Positions 1-8,788 of a DNA stretch of 64,000 bases are shown in pieces. The DNA comes from Formicincola oecophyllae (GTDB taxonomy: Bacteria > Pseudomonadota > Alphaproteobacteria > Acetobacterales > Acetobacteraceae): NCBI RefSeq assembly GCF_006542395.2, contig NZ_CP038231.1, positions 310,001 to 374,000 of the forward strand, read 5' to 3'. Numbering within the stretch: the first letter of the stretch is position 1; the number at the start of each line of letters is the position of its first letter. A program made the position numbers and the translations under genes. Below the pieces are notes generated by a model. The model was given only the letters and a program-made list of their open reading frames with translations, made no database searches and was not told where the DNA came from.

Positions 1-217
1 GCTTTTCAACCTGCACGGCCATGCAACGCAGGTGAACTTCTTCCCCTGGCACGGGCACCAGGGCTGGCGTCTGCACTTCAAGCAGGCCGCGGGCGGTGAA
101 GAAGGCCCTCACTCCCGCTGCCATCATGGTGCGCCGTTTGAGGAAGGGCGCCTTCTCAGCCAAGGCGCGCAAGGCATGGGGCAAGGGAGGCGTGGAGGAG
201 GGGTGATGTTGAACCAT
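1..217 (-). CDS. epmA: EF-P--(R)-beta-lysine ligase EpmA, N-terminal part (runs off the window)
   Basis: Reading the minus strand from an ATG at 217 gives 72 codons that leave the left edge without a stop. The peptide has the start of a class II lysyl-tRNA-synthetase-like catalytic domain without the OB-fold anticodon domain: after about 20 Pro/His-rich residues comes FLKRRTMMAAGVRAFF and then LEVQTPALVP, the motif-1-like region of EpmA (GenX/PoxA). EpmA attaches beta-lysine to the conserved lysine of elongation factor P in the cytoplasm. Divergent epmB and nearby efp support the call. The start codons of epmA and epmB are only 26 bp apart, so their promoters must overlap one another or lie within the genes. 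A lysyl-tRNA synthetase is less likely because there is no N-terminal OB-fold. Confidence 0.85.
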   Translation of the reverse strand, partial: MVQHHPSSTPPLPHALRALAEKAPFLKRRTMMAAGVRAFFTARGLLEVQTPALVPVPGEEVHLRCMAVQVEK

Positions 218-243
218 GCACCGCTCTTTATTACACCCACGCC

Positions 244-1314
244 ATGAAAGCAGCCCCGCCCCCTTCACCCCAGCACACCCTCCGCAGCGCCAAGGCCCTG
301 ATTGAAGCTGGCTTGGCGCCCGCCACTGAGCGCACGGCACTGGAGCATGTGGAAGCGCGCTATGCCGTTGCCGTGCCACCCGTGCTGGCGGCCTTGATTG
401 AGCCAGGGAACCCTGATGACCCCATCGCGCGCCAGGTCGTCCCCCAAGCGGAGGAGCTTTCAACAGCCCCCCATGAGGTAGAGGACCCCATTGGCGACCA
501 AGCCCATGAGGTCATGGCAGGACTCATCAGGCGCTACCCTGACAGGGTTCTGTTCAAGCCAGTACTAGTTTGCCCCCTTTACTGCCGCTTCTGTTTCAGG
601 CGCGCCCATGTTGGGCCAGGCCAAGCGCCTATGCTACCCCCCCACCAGGTGGAGGCGGCGCTGGACTGGGTAGCGGCGCACCCTGAAATCCGCGAAGTGA
701 TCCTCAGTGGTGGGGACCCTTTCATGCTTTCACCGCGCCGCCTTAGCGCCATCTTCAAGCGCCTTGACGCCATGGCGCATGTGGAGGTAGTGCGCATCCA
801 CACCCGAATGCTGACCGCCGCCCCAGAAAAACTGGACCAAGCCTTGCTTGAGGTGCTGGGTGCCAGCGCTAAGCCGCTTTGGGTGGTGGCACACATCAAC
901 CACGCTAAAGAACTGACCAGCCAAGCTGTGCAGGCCGTCAGGGCCCTCATGAGGGTGGGGGTGCCCGTGCTGGCGCAAAGCGTTCTGCTGCGCGGCGTCA
1001 ATGACAGCGTTGAAGGGCTTGGCGGTTTGCTGCGCGCCCTGCTGCGCGCACGCATCAAGCCTTACTACCTGCACCATTTGGATGCGGCGCCAGGAACGGC
1101 CCATTTTCATGTCCCTGTTGAAGAAGGGCGCGCCCTACTGGAAGCGCTGCGCGGTACCATCAGTGGCACCGCCATGCCCACCTACACGCTGGACATCCCG
1201 GGTGGTTACGGCAAAGTGCCCTTGGACGCCGACCACCTCCAGGCCATCCCCCATGGCAACTTCCCAGGCATGGTCAAGGCGCCAGACGGATCGACAAGGA
1301 GCTTCCAGCGTTGA
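244..1314 (+). CDS. epmB: EF-P beta-lysylation protein EpmB (lysine 2,3-aminomutase family radical SAM)
   Basis: A 356-residue radical SAM/PLP enzyme of the KamA family, which converts lysine to beta-lysine for EF-P modification. The [4Fe-4S]/SAM motif CxxxCxxC is at Cys110, Cys114 and Cys117 (VCPLYCRFCFRR). A GGDP motif follows (ILSGGDPF). The C-terminal PGGYGKVPL carries the probable PLP lysine, Lys324. Length fits EpmB better than clostridial lysine 2,3-aminomutase, which is longer. It is divergent from epmA and two genes upstream of efp, so all EF-P modification functions visible here are clustered. The stop overlaps the candidate TTG start of the downstream lipoprotein. Confidence 0.93.
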   Translation: MKAAPPPSPQHTLRSAKALIEAGLAPATERTALEHVEARYAVAVPPVLAALIEPGNPDDPIARQVVPQAEELSTAPHEVEDPIGDQAHEVMAGLIRRYPDRVLFKPVLVCPLYCRFCFRRAHVGPGQAPMLPPHQVEAALDWVAAHPEIREVILSGGDPFMLSPRRLSAIFKRLDAMAHVEVVRIHTRMLTAAPEKLDQALLEVLGASAKPLWVVAHINHAKELTSQAVQAVRALMRVGVPVLAQSVLLRGVNDSVEGLGGLLRALLRARIKPYYLHHLDAAPGTAHFHVPVEEGRALLEALRGTISGTAMPTYTLDIPGGYGKVPLDADHLQAIPHGNFPGMVKAPDGSTRSFQR

Positions 1315-1640
1315 TAAACTCCGCAGCCCATCCCACCTTCTTGCCCACGCCACCCAAGTCCTGGCTGGGGCGCCATCCCTTCAACCGTGCCGCTGTCCTC
1401 GCCATGGTTGGACTTTTGTTAGCGGCCTGTGGTGGGGATTACTACGCCACGCCCATTTTCGCTGATGGCCACTGGTACATGGCTGGTGATGCCAATTGCG
1501 TGCACTGGACGGCCAGCCCAAACCACATCACCTGCACCAATGCCCAGGGTAAGGTGGATGGCATCCGCCTGCCCATGAGCAAAGCCGCGCTCGACCAGAT
1601 GATGTGGGAGGATTACCTGGTTGAAGGCGGCCCATACTAA
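1311..1640 (+). CDS. small predicted lipoprotein of unknown function
   Basis: I do not recognise the family. The frame begins with a TTG overlapping the epmB stop by four bases. It encodes a 109-residue protein with a basic segment (RHPFNR), a hydrophobic stretch and a lipobox LLLAAC with Cys40, so it is probably exported and lipidated at Cys40, leaving a mature part of about 70 residues. The mature part has two further cysteines (DANCVHW and ITCTN) that could pair in the periplasm. A later ATG at 1404 would leave the signal peptide too short and without basic residues, which is why the TTG (or an intermediate TTG) is preferred. It sits between epmB and efp, possibly by read-through from epmB. 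Confidence 0.65.
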   Translation: MINSAAHPTFLPTPPKSWLGRHPFNRAAVLAMVGLLLAACGGDYYATPIFADGHWYMAGDANCVHWTASPNHITCTNAQGKVDGIRLPMSKAALDQMMWEDYLVEGGPY

Positions 1641-1884
1641 GCCTCCATAGCGGGGCCGCGTGGCTGTGGCGGCCTTGCCCGTTGGGCCGTGGTCAGGCTA
1701 GAAGTCCCCTTCAGACATGAAGATGTGGCTCATCAAGCCCGATGAGCGGTCCTTTCGCCCTGGTGCAGTAGGCACATGGCCCTTGCTGGCCTGTGCAGAC
1801 ATTGTGGCAGGGCGTGACAAGGGAGCCCTCAGAAGCGGCGCCCACCGCCCCATTCAGCACCAAACCCGCAAGGACTGAAATTCC

Positions 1885-2448
1885 ATGAAGCAGCAAGCCA
1901 ACCTCATCCGCGCAGGCCAGGTCATTGAGCACAATGGCCGCCGCTGGACCGTGCTTAAGCAGCAGATTCTGACCCCAGGCAAAGGGGGTGCCTTCATCCA
2001 GGTTGAAATGCGCGACCTCAGCACAGGCAACAAAACCAACGAGCGCTGGCGCACCGCCGACACCGTTGAGCGCCTGGTGACGGAAGACAAAGACTACACC
2101 TATTCCTACACCGATGGCGACAACATCGTCCTGATGGACCCTGAGACCTTCGAGCAGACCATGCTACCAGCCGATATGCTGGGCGAACAGCTGCCTTTCC
2201 TGCAGGACAACATGGAATTGTCCGTGAAGCTGGTTGATGGCGACCCGGTGGCCGTGACCCTGCCACCCCACGTCACGCTGGAGATCGTTGAGGCCGACCC
2301 AGTGGTGAAAGGCCAGACGGCCAGCTCCTCCTACAAGCCCGCCAAGCTTGAAAACGGCGTCAAGACCATGGTGCCCCCCTTCATTGAAGCCGGCGAACGC
2401 GTTGTGGTGCGCACTGACGACGCCTCCTATGTTGAGCGCGCCAAATAA
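1885..2448 (+). CDS. efp: elongation factor P
   Basis: A 187-residue EF-P with three beta-barrel domains, which binds between the ribosomal P and E sites and relieves stalling at polyproline. The modified loop reads TPGKGGAF, placing the target lysine at Lys33, and the EpmA/EpmB genes nearby indicate beta-lysylation. The C-terminal domain carries the usual VVKGQTASSSYKPA stretch. Several proteins here are proline-rich (for example the OmpA-like protein at 3446-4810), so dependence on EF-P is plausible. The ATG is at the expected position for the family. The 244 bases upstream (1641-1884) hold no gene I can support. Confidence 0.97.
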   Translation: MKQQANLIRAGQVIEHNGRRWTVLKQQILTPGKGGAFIQVEMRDLSTGNKTNERWRTADTVERLVTEDKDYTYSYTDGDNIVLMDPETFEQTMLPADMLGEQLPFLQDNMELSVKLVDGDPVAVTLPPHVTLEIVEADPVVKGQTASSSYKPAKLENGVKTMVPPFIEAGERVVVRTDDASYVERAK

Positions 2449-2565
2449 AGCCTGACCATTCAGGGGGCATGGGGTATGGTACTGCAAAGCCCTGTGACCC
2501 CAGGCCCCATCATACCAGCCAAACTTTCCCCTGCCCCAACACGCTCTACTTAGGATCATCACGTC

Positions 2566-3408
2566 ATGCGCCTCTCCCCCCACATGGCCGTCATGCAGGC
2601 CGCAGCGCGCAAGGCCGCCAAAGGCCTCCTGCGTGATTTCGCTGAAGTGGAACAACTTCAGGTCAGCATCAAGGGTCCTGGGGATTTTGTTTCCCAGGCT
2701 GACCGCAACGCGGAAAAAATCATTCATGGCGAACTGGCCAGGGCGCGCCAGGGCTATGCCTTCCTCATGGAGGAAAGCGGCCGTGACGGTGGCGAGAACT
2801 GGGACTGGCGCTGGATTGTCGATCCGCTGGACGGTACCACCAACTTCCTGCACGGCATTCCCCACTGGGCTATTTCCATTGCCCTGCAGCGCCGCGACAA
2901 AGTGAACAACACTACTGAGATCGTCTCTGGGTTGATTTACAACCCCGTCAATGACGAGATGTTCTGGTGCGAAAAGGGGCAGGGCGCGTTCCTCAACAAT
3001 GAACGCCGCATCCGCGTCTCCAACCGCCGCAAGCTTTCTGAAGCGTTGTTTGGCACGGGCATTCCCTTTGCCAAAACCCCCGAAGCGACCATGCAGGTTT
3101 TTGGGCGCACGCTGGGCGCGCTGATGCCCAAAGTGGCTGGCATCCGCCGTTTTGGCGCAGCAGCTCTCGACTTGGCTTGGGTAGCAGCAGGCCGCTTTGA
3201 CGGTTTCTGGGAACTGGGGTTGAAGCCTTGGGACTGCGCCGCTGGCCTGCTGATGGTGCGTGAAGCAGGCGGTTACGCCACTGATGAAAGCGGCGATGAC
3301 TTGGGCGCCCTTGACGGCGACGTCAACGTGATCGCCGGCAACCCGCACTTCCAGCCAGCTCTGCGTGACTTGGTGGCGCAGTCACTGGTGCCTGCCGCCC
3401 AAAAATAA
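2566..3408 (+). CDS. suhB: inositol monophosphatase family protein (SuhB-like)
   Basis: A 280-residue Mg2+-dependent phosphatase of the inositol monophosphatase fold. Metal-site motifs are visible: EES near residues 69-71, the signature WIVDPLDGTTNF at 83-94, and a second site LKPWDCAAG near residue 225. In bacteria SuhB hydrolyses inositol-1-phosphate-like substrates and also acts in rRNA antitermination; the sequence alone does not separate these roles. AGGA lies before the ATG. It is followed by the OmpA-like gene 37 bases downstream. A second, CysQ-like member of the same superfamily lies at 38777-39691. Confidence 0.88.
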   Translation: MRLSPHMAVMQAAARKAAKGLLRDFAEVEQLQVSIKGPGDFVSQADRNAEKIIHGELARARQGYAFLMEESGRDGGENWDWRWIVDPLDGTTNFLHGIPHWAISIALQRRDKVNNTTEIVSGLIYNPVNDEMFWCEKGQGAFLNNERRIRVSNRRKLSEALFGTGIPFAKTPEATMQVFGRTLGALMPKVAGIRRFGAAALDLAWVAAGRFDGFWELGLKPWDCAAGLLMVREAGGYATDESGDDLGALDGDVNVIAGNPHFQPALRDLVAQSLVPAAQK

Positions 3409-3445
3409 CTGGCCCCACCCACCAGCTAAAGCGGGATGACAGTTC

Positions 3446-4810
3446 ATGACCAGCAAGCACACCAATGCCATCCTGCTTTCACCGTTCACAGCAGCAACGC
3501 TGGCTGTTGCGGTGCTGGTGGGGGGTAGGGGGCCTGCTTGGGCACAAGTGACCATGAACCTCTCTGCCCTGCCCCACACTGCCCCTAGCAACGAAAAACC
3601 CGCCACCCCCCCACATGGCTGGCACCCTATCAACCATGTGGCTGAGCGCCGCGCCAGCGAGCGGCGCAATAACAGGGCACCAGACGCCCAAACCATGCTG
3701 AGCCGCGCGCCGCACACATCAAGCCATCAACGTGGTCATGGCTACACAACCGTGACGGGCATTCCACCACGTCCCCCCATGCCCAAAGTGCTGGCGCCGC
3801 CTTTCGTGGTGGTGCCAACCCATCCCCCCGTCATGCCAGACGCCATCCCAGCTGTGCCCACAGCTGGCAGTGCAGTCACATTCCTGCCTGCCCGACCAGC
3901 CCCGCCAGAGCGCAAAAGCGTCAAGGACCCCCTTCCCACCCCTGCTGAACTGGCTGAGCGAGAGGAAAACCCCCCATCAAGCGCTCCAGGGCTGCGGGTG
4001 ACCTTCGCGCCCAGCAGCGCTTTGCTGAACCAGGAAAGCATCACCGCCATCAAGCTTCTAGGCCAGGCCGTGGCAGCCCAGCCTGGGCGACGCATCGTCC
4101 TGCGCGGCTACGCCACACTGCCTGGCACGGAAGCCTCCATGCCGCGCCGCATCGCCTTGGGGCGTGATTTGACGGTGCGTTCAATCCTCATCCAGTCTGG
4201 GGTGCAGACCACACGCATCTATCCCATGGCCCTTGGCAGGCCCATGGCACAGGACAAGGCACCTGCTGACCGCGTTGACATTGTTTTGACCCAAAACCCC
4301 GGCGCGCAAGTCAAGGTCATTCCGGGCTTCGATGACCCCGCTAGCCTCAAGCGCGCGCGTGAGCACGCAAGCGCTGTCCTGGCTGAAGCAGCCCTCAAAA
4401 ACCCCAAATTGGTGAACCCCCAGCAAAGCAACCCAGCCCCTGCCCCTTCCAGCATAGCTGATGGTGCAACGCTCCAGGCCAGCGCGCCACCGCCTAAAGC
4501 TGACCAAAGCACCCCACCACCAGAGGGCCAACAAACATCTGCATCTGCAGCAGCCAAACCAGCGCCAGCTCCCACTAAACCAAATGCTGCTGTGCCCACT
4601 ACGCCAGCGCCATCCATCCCCCCTAAGCCTCCGCTAAAGCAAGCTGAGAGTGAATCGGTCTTCACACTAGAGGACGCCCCAGCCAAGCCTGCAGCCCCTC
4701 CAGCGCAAATGCCAAGAATTTCCCCATCCTCCACGGCGCCTGCCGCACCTCCTGAACAAGCGGCCCAGCCTGCCATGCTGCCTGGCTTTGAATCATCAGC
4801 TCAACACTAA
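3446..4810 (+). CDS. proline-rich exported protein with OmpA-like peptidoglycan-binding domain
   Basis: A 454-residue protein with a signal peptide ending AWA|Q (cleavage after about residue 33), a low-complexity Pro/His-rich segment to about residue 180, an OmpA/MotB-type domain at about 183-282, and a Pro/Ala/Lys-rich tail to the C terminus. The OmpA-like part shows VTFAPSSALL at its start and the helix RRIALGRDLTVRSILIQSG that usually follows. Such domains bind the diaminopimelate of peptidoglycan, so a periplasmic cell-wall tether is the likely role. The unstructured flanks could span the periplasm or wall. No transmembrane barrel is visible, so this is not classical OmpA. Confidence 0.75.
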   Translation: MTSKHTNAILLSPFTAATLAVAVLVGGRGPAWAQVTMNLSALPHTAPSNEKPATPPHGWHPINHVAERRASERRNNRAPDAQTMLSRAPHTSSHQRGHGYTTVTGIPPRPPMPKVLAPPFVVVPTHPPVMPDAIPAVPTAGSAVTFLPARPAPPERKSVKDPLPTPAELAEREENPPSSAPGLRVTFAPSSALLNQESITAIKLLGQAVAAQPGRRIVLRGYATLPGTEASMPRRIALGRDLTVRSILIQSGVQTTRIYPMALGRPMAQDKAPADRVDIVLTQNPGAQVKVIPGFDDPASLKRAREHASAVLAEAALKNPKLVNPQQSNPAPAPSSIADGATLQASAPPPKADQSTPPPEGQQTSASAAAKPAPAPTKPNAAVPTTPAPSIPPKPPLKQAESESVFTLEDAPAKPAAPPAQMPRISPSSTAPAAPPEQAAQPAMLPGFESSAQH

Positions 4811-4892
4811 CGCCCCCAACAGGCCTGGAAAGCGTTCAACCACTTGACGTCCCCCAGCTGACAGTGACGCAAAAATCCCGTATTGAGGCTCC

Positions 4893-6704
4893 ATGAGTGA
4901 GACACCCCTTTCGCTGATTCGCAACTTCTCCATCATCGCGCACATCGATCATGGCAAATCGACCTTGGCCGACCGCCTGATTGAGCTTTGCGGCGCCCTC
5001 ACCAAACGTGAGATGAAAAGCCAAGTCCTTGACTCCATGGAGCTTGAGCAAGAGCGTGGCATCACCATCAAGGCGCAGACCGTGCGCCTGACCTATCCTG
5101 CCAAGGATGGCAAAACCTACATTTTAAACCTCATGGACACGCCTGGCCATGTGGACTTCGCCTATGAGGTCAGTCGTTCGCTTGCTGCATGTGAAGGCTC
5201 CCTGCTGGTTGTAGACGCTTCACAAGGGGTGGAGGCGCAGACCTTGGCTAATGTCTACCAAGCCATTGACGCCAACCATGAGATCGTCCCTGTCCTCAAC
5301 AAAGTTGATCTACCCGCCGCTGAGCCAGAGAAAACCCGCGCCCAGATTGAAGAGGTCATCGGCATTCCAGCCAGCGACCCAGAAGACGCTGTGGAAATCA
5401 GCGCCAAAACGGGTATCAATATCGAAGGCGTCCTGGAGGCGTTGGTCAAACGCCTGCCACCGCCGCAGGGCGATGCTGCAGCCCCTTTGCAGGCCCTGCT
5501 GGTGGACAGCTGGTATGACGCTTACCTGGGCGTCATCATCCTGGTGCGCATCAAAGAAGGCAGCCTGCGCAAAGGCGACAAAATCCGCATGATGGAAACA
5601 GGCGCCACCTACCATGTGGACCAGCTTGGGGTGTTCAGCCCTAAGATGACGCCGGTTGAAAGCCTCGGCCCAGGGGAGATTGGCTACATCAACGCCGCCA
5701 TTAAGACGGTGGCAGACTGCAAGGTGGGCGACACCATCACGCTGGACAACCGCCCAGCCCCAGCCCCCCTGCCAGGCTTCAAGCCCTCTGTGCCCGTGGT
5801 GTGGTGCGGGCTGTTCCCCATTGACGCTGACGATTTCGAAAAACTGCGCGAAAGCCTAGGCAAGCTGCAGCTCAACGATGCCTCATTTCATTTCGAGGCT
5901 GAAACCTCCGCAGCGCTGGGCTTTGGCTTCCGTTGTGGCTTCCTGGGGCTGCTTCACCTGGAAATCATCCAGGAGCGCCTGTCACGCGAGTTCAACCTCG
6001 ACCTCATCGCGACAGCACCTTCCGTTGTCTACCGCGTGTTCAAAACAGACGGCACTATGGAACTGCTGCACAACCCAGCTGACATGCCGGACACCTCCTT
6101 GATTGAACGCATTGAGGAACCATGGATCAAGGCCTCCATCATGGTGCAGGACGAATACCTGGGCAATGTCCTGGCCCTGTGCAGCGAACGCCGCGGCGTT
6201 CAGCTTGACCTGACCTATGTCGGCAACCGCGCCATGGCTGTTTACAAGCTCCCCCTCAATGAGGTGGTGTTTGACTTCTATGACAAGCTCAAGTCAGCCA
6301 CGCGCGGCTATGCTTCCTTCGATTACCAGATGGATGACTATGAGGAGAGCGACCTTGTGCGCATCTCCATCCTGGTCAACCATGAGCCCGTTGACGCCCT
6401 CTCCTTCATCGCCCACCGTTCTGCTGCGGACATGCGCGGGCGTGCCATTTGCGCGCGCCTGAAGGACCTCATCCCCCGCCAGCTGTTCAAGATCGCCATT
6501 CAAGCGGCCATCGGTTCCAAAGTAATTGCGCGCGAGACCATCGGCGCGCTTTCCAAGGACGTGACAGCGAAATGCTATGGTGGTGACATCTCCCGCAAGC
6601 GCAAGCTTCTGGAAAAGCAGAAAGCCGGCAAAAAACGCATGCGCCAGTTCGGTAAGGTGGAGATTCCGCAAAGCGCCTTCTTAGCGGCCCTCAAAATGGA
6701 TTGA
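4893..6704 (+). CDS. lepA: elongation factor 4 (LepA) translational GTPase
   Basis: A 603-residue EF4, the usual length. The G1 loop [10 protein letters not shown] is at residues 16-25, DTPGH and NKVDLP are the G3 and G4 motifs, and the EF-G-like domains and LepA-specific C-terminal domain (ending [19 protein letters not shown]) are intact. LepA acts on elongating or initiating ribosomes and is ubiquitous in bacteria. The ATG at 4893 matches the family start. No overlap with neighbours, with 82 and 142 bases of non-coding sequence on either side. Confidence 0.98.
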   Translation: MSETPLSLIRNFSIIAHIDHGKSTLADRLIELCGALTKREMKSQVLDSMELEQERGITIKAQTVRLTYPAKDGKTYILNLMDTPGHVDFAYEVSRSLAACEGSLLVVDASQGVEAQTLANVYQAIDANHEIVPVLNKVDLPAAEPEKTRAQIEEVIGIPASDPEDAVEISAKTGINIEGVLEALVKRLPPPQGDAAAPLQALLVDSWYDAYLGVIILVRIKEGSLRKGDKIRMMETGATYHVDQLGVFSPKMTPVESLGPGEIGYINAAIKTVADCKVGDTITLDNRPAPAPLPGFKPSVPVVWCGLFPIDADDFEKLRESLGKLQLNDASFHFEAETSAALGFGFRCGFLGLLHLEIIQERLSREFNLDLIATAPSVVYRVFKTDGTMELLHNPADMPDTSLIERIEEPWIKASIMVQDEYLGNVLALCSERRGVQLDLTYVGNRAMAVYKLPLNEVVFDFYDKLKSATRGYASFDYQMDDYEESDLVRISILVNHEPVDALSFIAHRSAADMRGRAICARLKDLIPRQLFKIAIQAAIGSKVIARETIGALSKDVTAKCYGGDISRKRKLLEKQKAGKKRMRQFGKVEIPQSAFLAALKMD

Positions 6705-6846
6705 GGGCCAGGTTGCGTGTCTTTCCAGCATCAATGAATGGCAAAACCGGCACGCTCTCCAGCTTTAGGGGCGGGATGCGCAGCAGCTCCTTGGAACGGT
6801 GGAGGGACGGGTGGATCCCGCCAGCCTGGCTAGGCTTTACAAAATC

Positions 6847-7116
6847 ATGACAGCAACAGCGAACCTGCACAGTCTGCCTTGCGTGGATGCACGCCACCTC
6901 CATTGCCCCCAGCCATTGTTAATGGCCAGCCGCGCTTTGCGCGCTCTGCCAAAGGGTGCTGCCTTGATCGTGCGCGGCACAGACAAAGCCGCCCCCCGGG
7001 ACATACAGGCATGGGCAACAAGCCAGGGCCATAGACTGGAAATCCTCCATCCTCCCTCCCCCCTTGGTGAACGTGGCGTTGAATGGTTGCTGCGCCTCAC
7101 CAAGGGGGGGCCTTGA
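6847..7116 (+). CDS. TusA-family sulfurtransferase-like protein
   Basis: An 89-residue protein with the TusA fold pattern: VDARHLHCPQPLLMASRAL carries the CPxP motif with Cys20, followed by beta-strand LIVRGTDKAA and the late GHRLEI segment. TusA proteins carry persulfide sulfur for tRNA thiolation or molybdenum and Fe-S pathways. The ATG at 6847 is preferred over a GTG at 6799, which would add 16 residues not seen in the family. Compared with TusA, the Asp-Pro-Gly-Ser-like turn is altered (TDKAAPRD). A SufE-like sulfur acceptor lies elsewhere in the window (26287-26805), not linked. Confidence 0.75.
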   Translation: MTATANLHSLPCVDARHLHCPQPLLMASRALRALPKGAALIVRGTDKAAPRDIQAWATSQGHRLEILHPPSPLGERGVEWLLRLTKGGP

Positions 7117-7288
7117 AGAATCGTCAGGAGTTGGGGTGTGCCTGCTGACATCATGCGCTCCATTTCACAGCCCAATGCACTGGCGTGTTGGGCCGTGAAG
7201 CTGCTATGGCTTGTAGCCCCAATAGATTCCAGCAAGCCTTGCCTTGTGGCACGTGTTTTGCACCCCACCACCTTGTGCGGGAGTTCCC

Positions 7289-7663
7289 ATGCCTGACAAC
7301 GTGCCGTCACCCCCTGCCAAACCAGCGCTGGATGACCTCAGCTTTGAGGATGCCCTCGCTGAGCTGGAGCACATCGTGCACAGCTTGGAGGCGGGGCGTG
7401 GCACGCTGGCTGATTCCATCAGCGCTTATCAGCGTGGGGCCTTGTTGCGCCAGCACTGCGAACGCAAACTCAATGAAGCGGAGATGAAAGTGCAGGCCAT
7501 CCAGCAAGATGGCACTGGCCAAGCGCCCACCCTGCGTGACATCACAGCAGAATTGGCCACAGGCCAGCGCCAAGATAAGCCTTCCACACCCCCCGCAAGC
7601 CCTGAAGGACCCCAGGCGCTGCAAGGCACCTCTCAAGACCTTGACGATGGAATTCCTTTCTAG
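7289..7663 (+). CDS. xseB: exodeoxyribonuclease VII small subunit
   Basis: A 124-residue protein whose first 75 residues match XseB: LSFEDALAELEHIVHSLEAG followed by LADSISAYQRGALLRQHCERKLNEAE. It forms the helical small subunit of ExoVII, a single-strand-specific nuclease, with XseA (not in this window). The ATG at 7289 has GGGAG just upstream. An upstream frame extension from 7244 is discarded. The Gln/Pro-rich tail beyond residue 75 makes it longer than the roughly 80-residue enterobacterial protein. It precedes ispA and dxs, the common xseB-ispA-dxs order. Confidence 0.92.
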   Translation: MPDNVPSPPAKPALDDLSFEDALAELEHIVHSLEAGRGTLADSISAYQRGALLRQHCERKLNEAEMKVQAIQQDGTGQAPTLRDITAELATGQRQDKPSTPPASPEGPQALQGTSQDLDDGIPF

Positions 7664-7685
7664 GCAATTCCTGTGCATTTCCTAC

Positions 7686-7735
7686 CCTTGTTTCACACAA
7701 GGTGTGGCAGAGTGGCGCTGCATGATTTAATGCAG
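7686..7735 (+). repeat. two short tandem inverted repeats upstream of ispA
   Basis: Between xseB and ispA there are two small hairpin-forming sequences: CCTTGT/ACAAGG (7686-7691 with 7697-7702) and CTGCAT/ATGCAG (7718-7723 with 7730-7735). Neither is followed by a T-run, so they do not look like intrinsic terminators. They lie in the ispA-dxs leader or promoter and could be protein sites or mRNA structure. Six-base arms are short enough to occur by chance. Confidence 0.3.
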
Positions 7736-7813
7736 GTGTTCACAGACCTGCCCCTTTTCCTTAAGTTTCCTTCACCGATTTTCACGCACACGCATGGGAG
7801 ATGATAACCACTG

Positions 7814-8785
7814 ATGGCCCACGGAACTTCCCCCAGCGAACGTCAGGCAGCTGCGCCCCATCATGCCCCAGCAGGGGCGGAGGCCTGGCGTCCACGCCCC
7901 CTCAAAGAAGCGCTTGTGGCCTCCTGTGGAGCGATTGAGGAAACCATCAGCACGCTTCTAACTCCTGTCCAGGGGGAAGAAGCCGTGTTGATTGAGGCCA
8001 TGCGCTACGCCGCCTTGGGTGGCGGCAAGCGCTTGCGTGGCTTCCTGGTGCTGGAAGGGGCTGGGTTGCTTGGCGCACCGCGCCAGTCTGCGTTGCGGGC
8101 TGCAGCTTCCGTAGAATTCCTCCATGCTTATTCATTGGTCCATGATGACTTGCCTGCCATGGACGATGACGACCTGCGCCGCGGGCAGCCTTCCACACAC
8201 AAGAAATTCGGGGAAGCCATGGCCATCCTGGCAGGGGACGCCCTGCAGACGGAAGCTTTCAGTGTCATCCTGGACCCGGCCATGGACCTCCCTGCCGATG
8301 TGCGCGCCGCGTTGGCGCTGGCTTTGGCCCAGGCCTCTGGCGCAGCTGGCATGGTAGGGGGTCAGGTCATTGACATTGAAGGGGAGGGTAAGGCCCTCAG
8401 CCTGCCGCAGGTGACGCGCCTGCATGCCCTCAAAACCGGCGCCCTTATCCGTTACGCTGCTGAAGCAGGGGCCATTTTGGCAGGTCTGCCCGAAAACGAC
8501 CCCAAACGCGCAGCCTTGCGCGCTTATGGCGCTGACATGGGCACGGCTTTTCAAATCGCTGATGACGTCCTTGACAGCACAGCCAGCACAGAGGTGCTGG
8601 GGAAAACCGCTGGTAAGGATGAAAACGCCGACAAATCCAACTATGTGGCCCTATTGGGCATCGAGGGGGCAGCCTCAGCAGCGCGTGATTACAGCGACCG
8701 CGCCAAGAAAGCGCTTGCCGTGTTTGGCCCTGAAGCTGATACACTGCGCACCTTGGCCGATTATTTCGTTGAACGCAGGAACTGA
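7814..8785 (+). CDS. ispA: (2E,6E)-farnesyl diphosphate synthase (polyprenyl synthetase)
   Basis: A 323-residue trans-isoprenyl diphosphate synthase, somewhat longer than the usual 300 because of a roughly 25-residue N-terminal extension. The first aspartate-rich motif is at residues 111-120 (DDLPAMDDDD), the second at 250-254 (DDVLD), and GGGKRLR at 69-75 binds IPP. It condenses IPP with DMAPP/GPP to farnesyl diphosphate for quinone, hopanoid and undecaprenyl synthesis. dxs starts 3 bases after its stop, so the two isoprenoid genes are one transcription unit. GGGAG precedes the ATG. Confidence 0.94.
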   Translation: MAHGTSPSERQAAAPHHAPAGAEAWRPRPLKEALVASCGAIEETISTLLTPVQGEEAVLIEAMRYAALGGGKRLRGFLVLEGAGLLGAPRQSALRAAASVEFLHAYSLVHDDLPAMDDDDLRRGQPSTHKKFGEAMAILAGDALQTEAFSVILDPAMDLPADVRAALALALAQASGAAGMVGGQVIDIEGEGKALSLPQVTRLHALKTGALIRYAAEAGAILAGLPENDPKRAALRAYGADMGTAFQIADDVLDSTASTEVLGKTAGKDENADKSNYVALLGIEGAASAARDYSDRAKKALAVFGPEADTLRTLADYFVERRN

Positions 8786-8788
8786 GCC

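Noticed and set aside
1717-1878. A 53-codon plus-strand frame just upstream of efp
   Set aside because: No ribosome site before its ATG and no recognisable sequence; more likely part of the efp leader or promoter region. Kept only as a note.
2164-3348. A 394-codon minus-strand frame opposite efp and suhB
   Set aside because: It lies fully opposite two well-matched genes, has no family-like sequence and no ribosome site; GC-rich codon bias creates such antisense frames.
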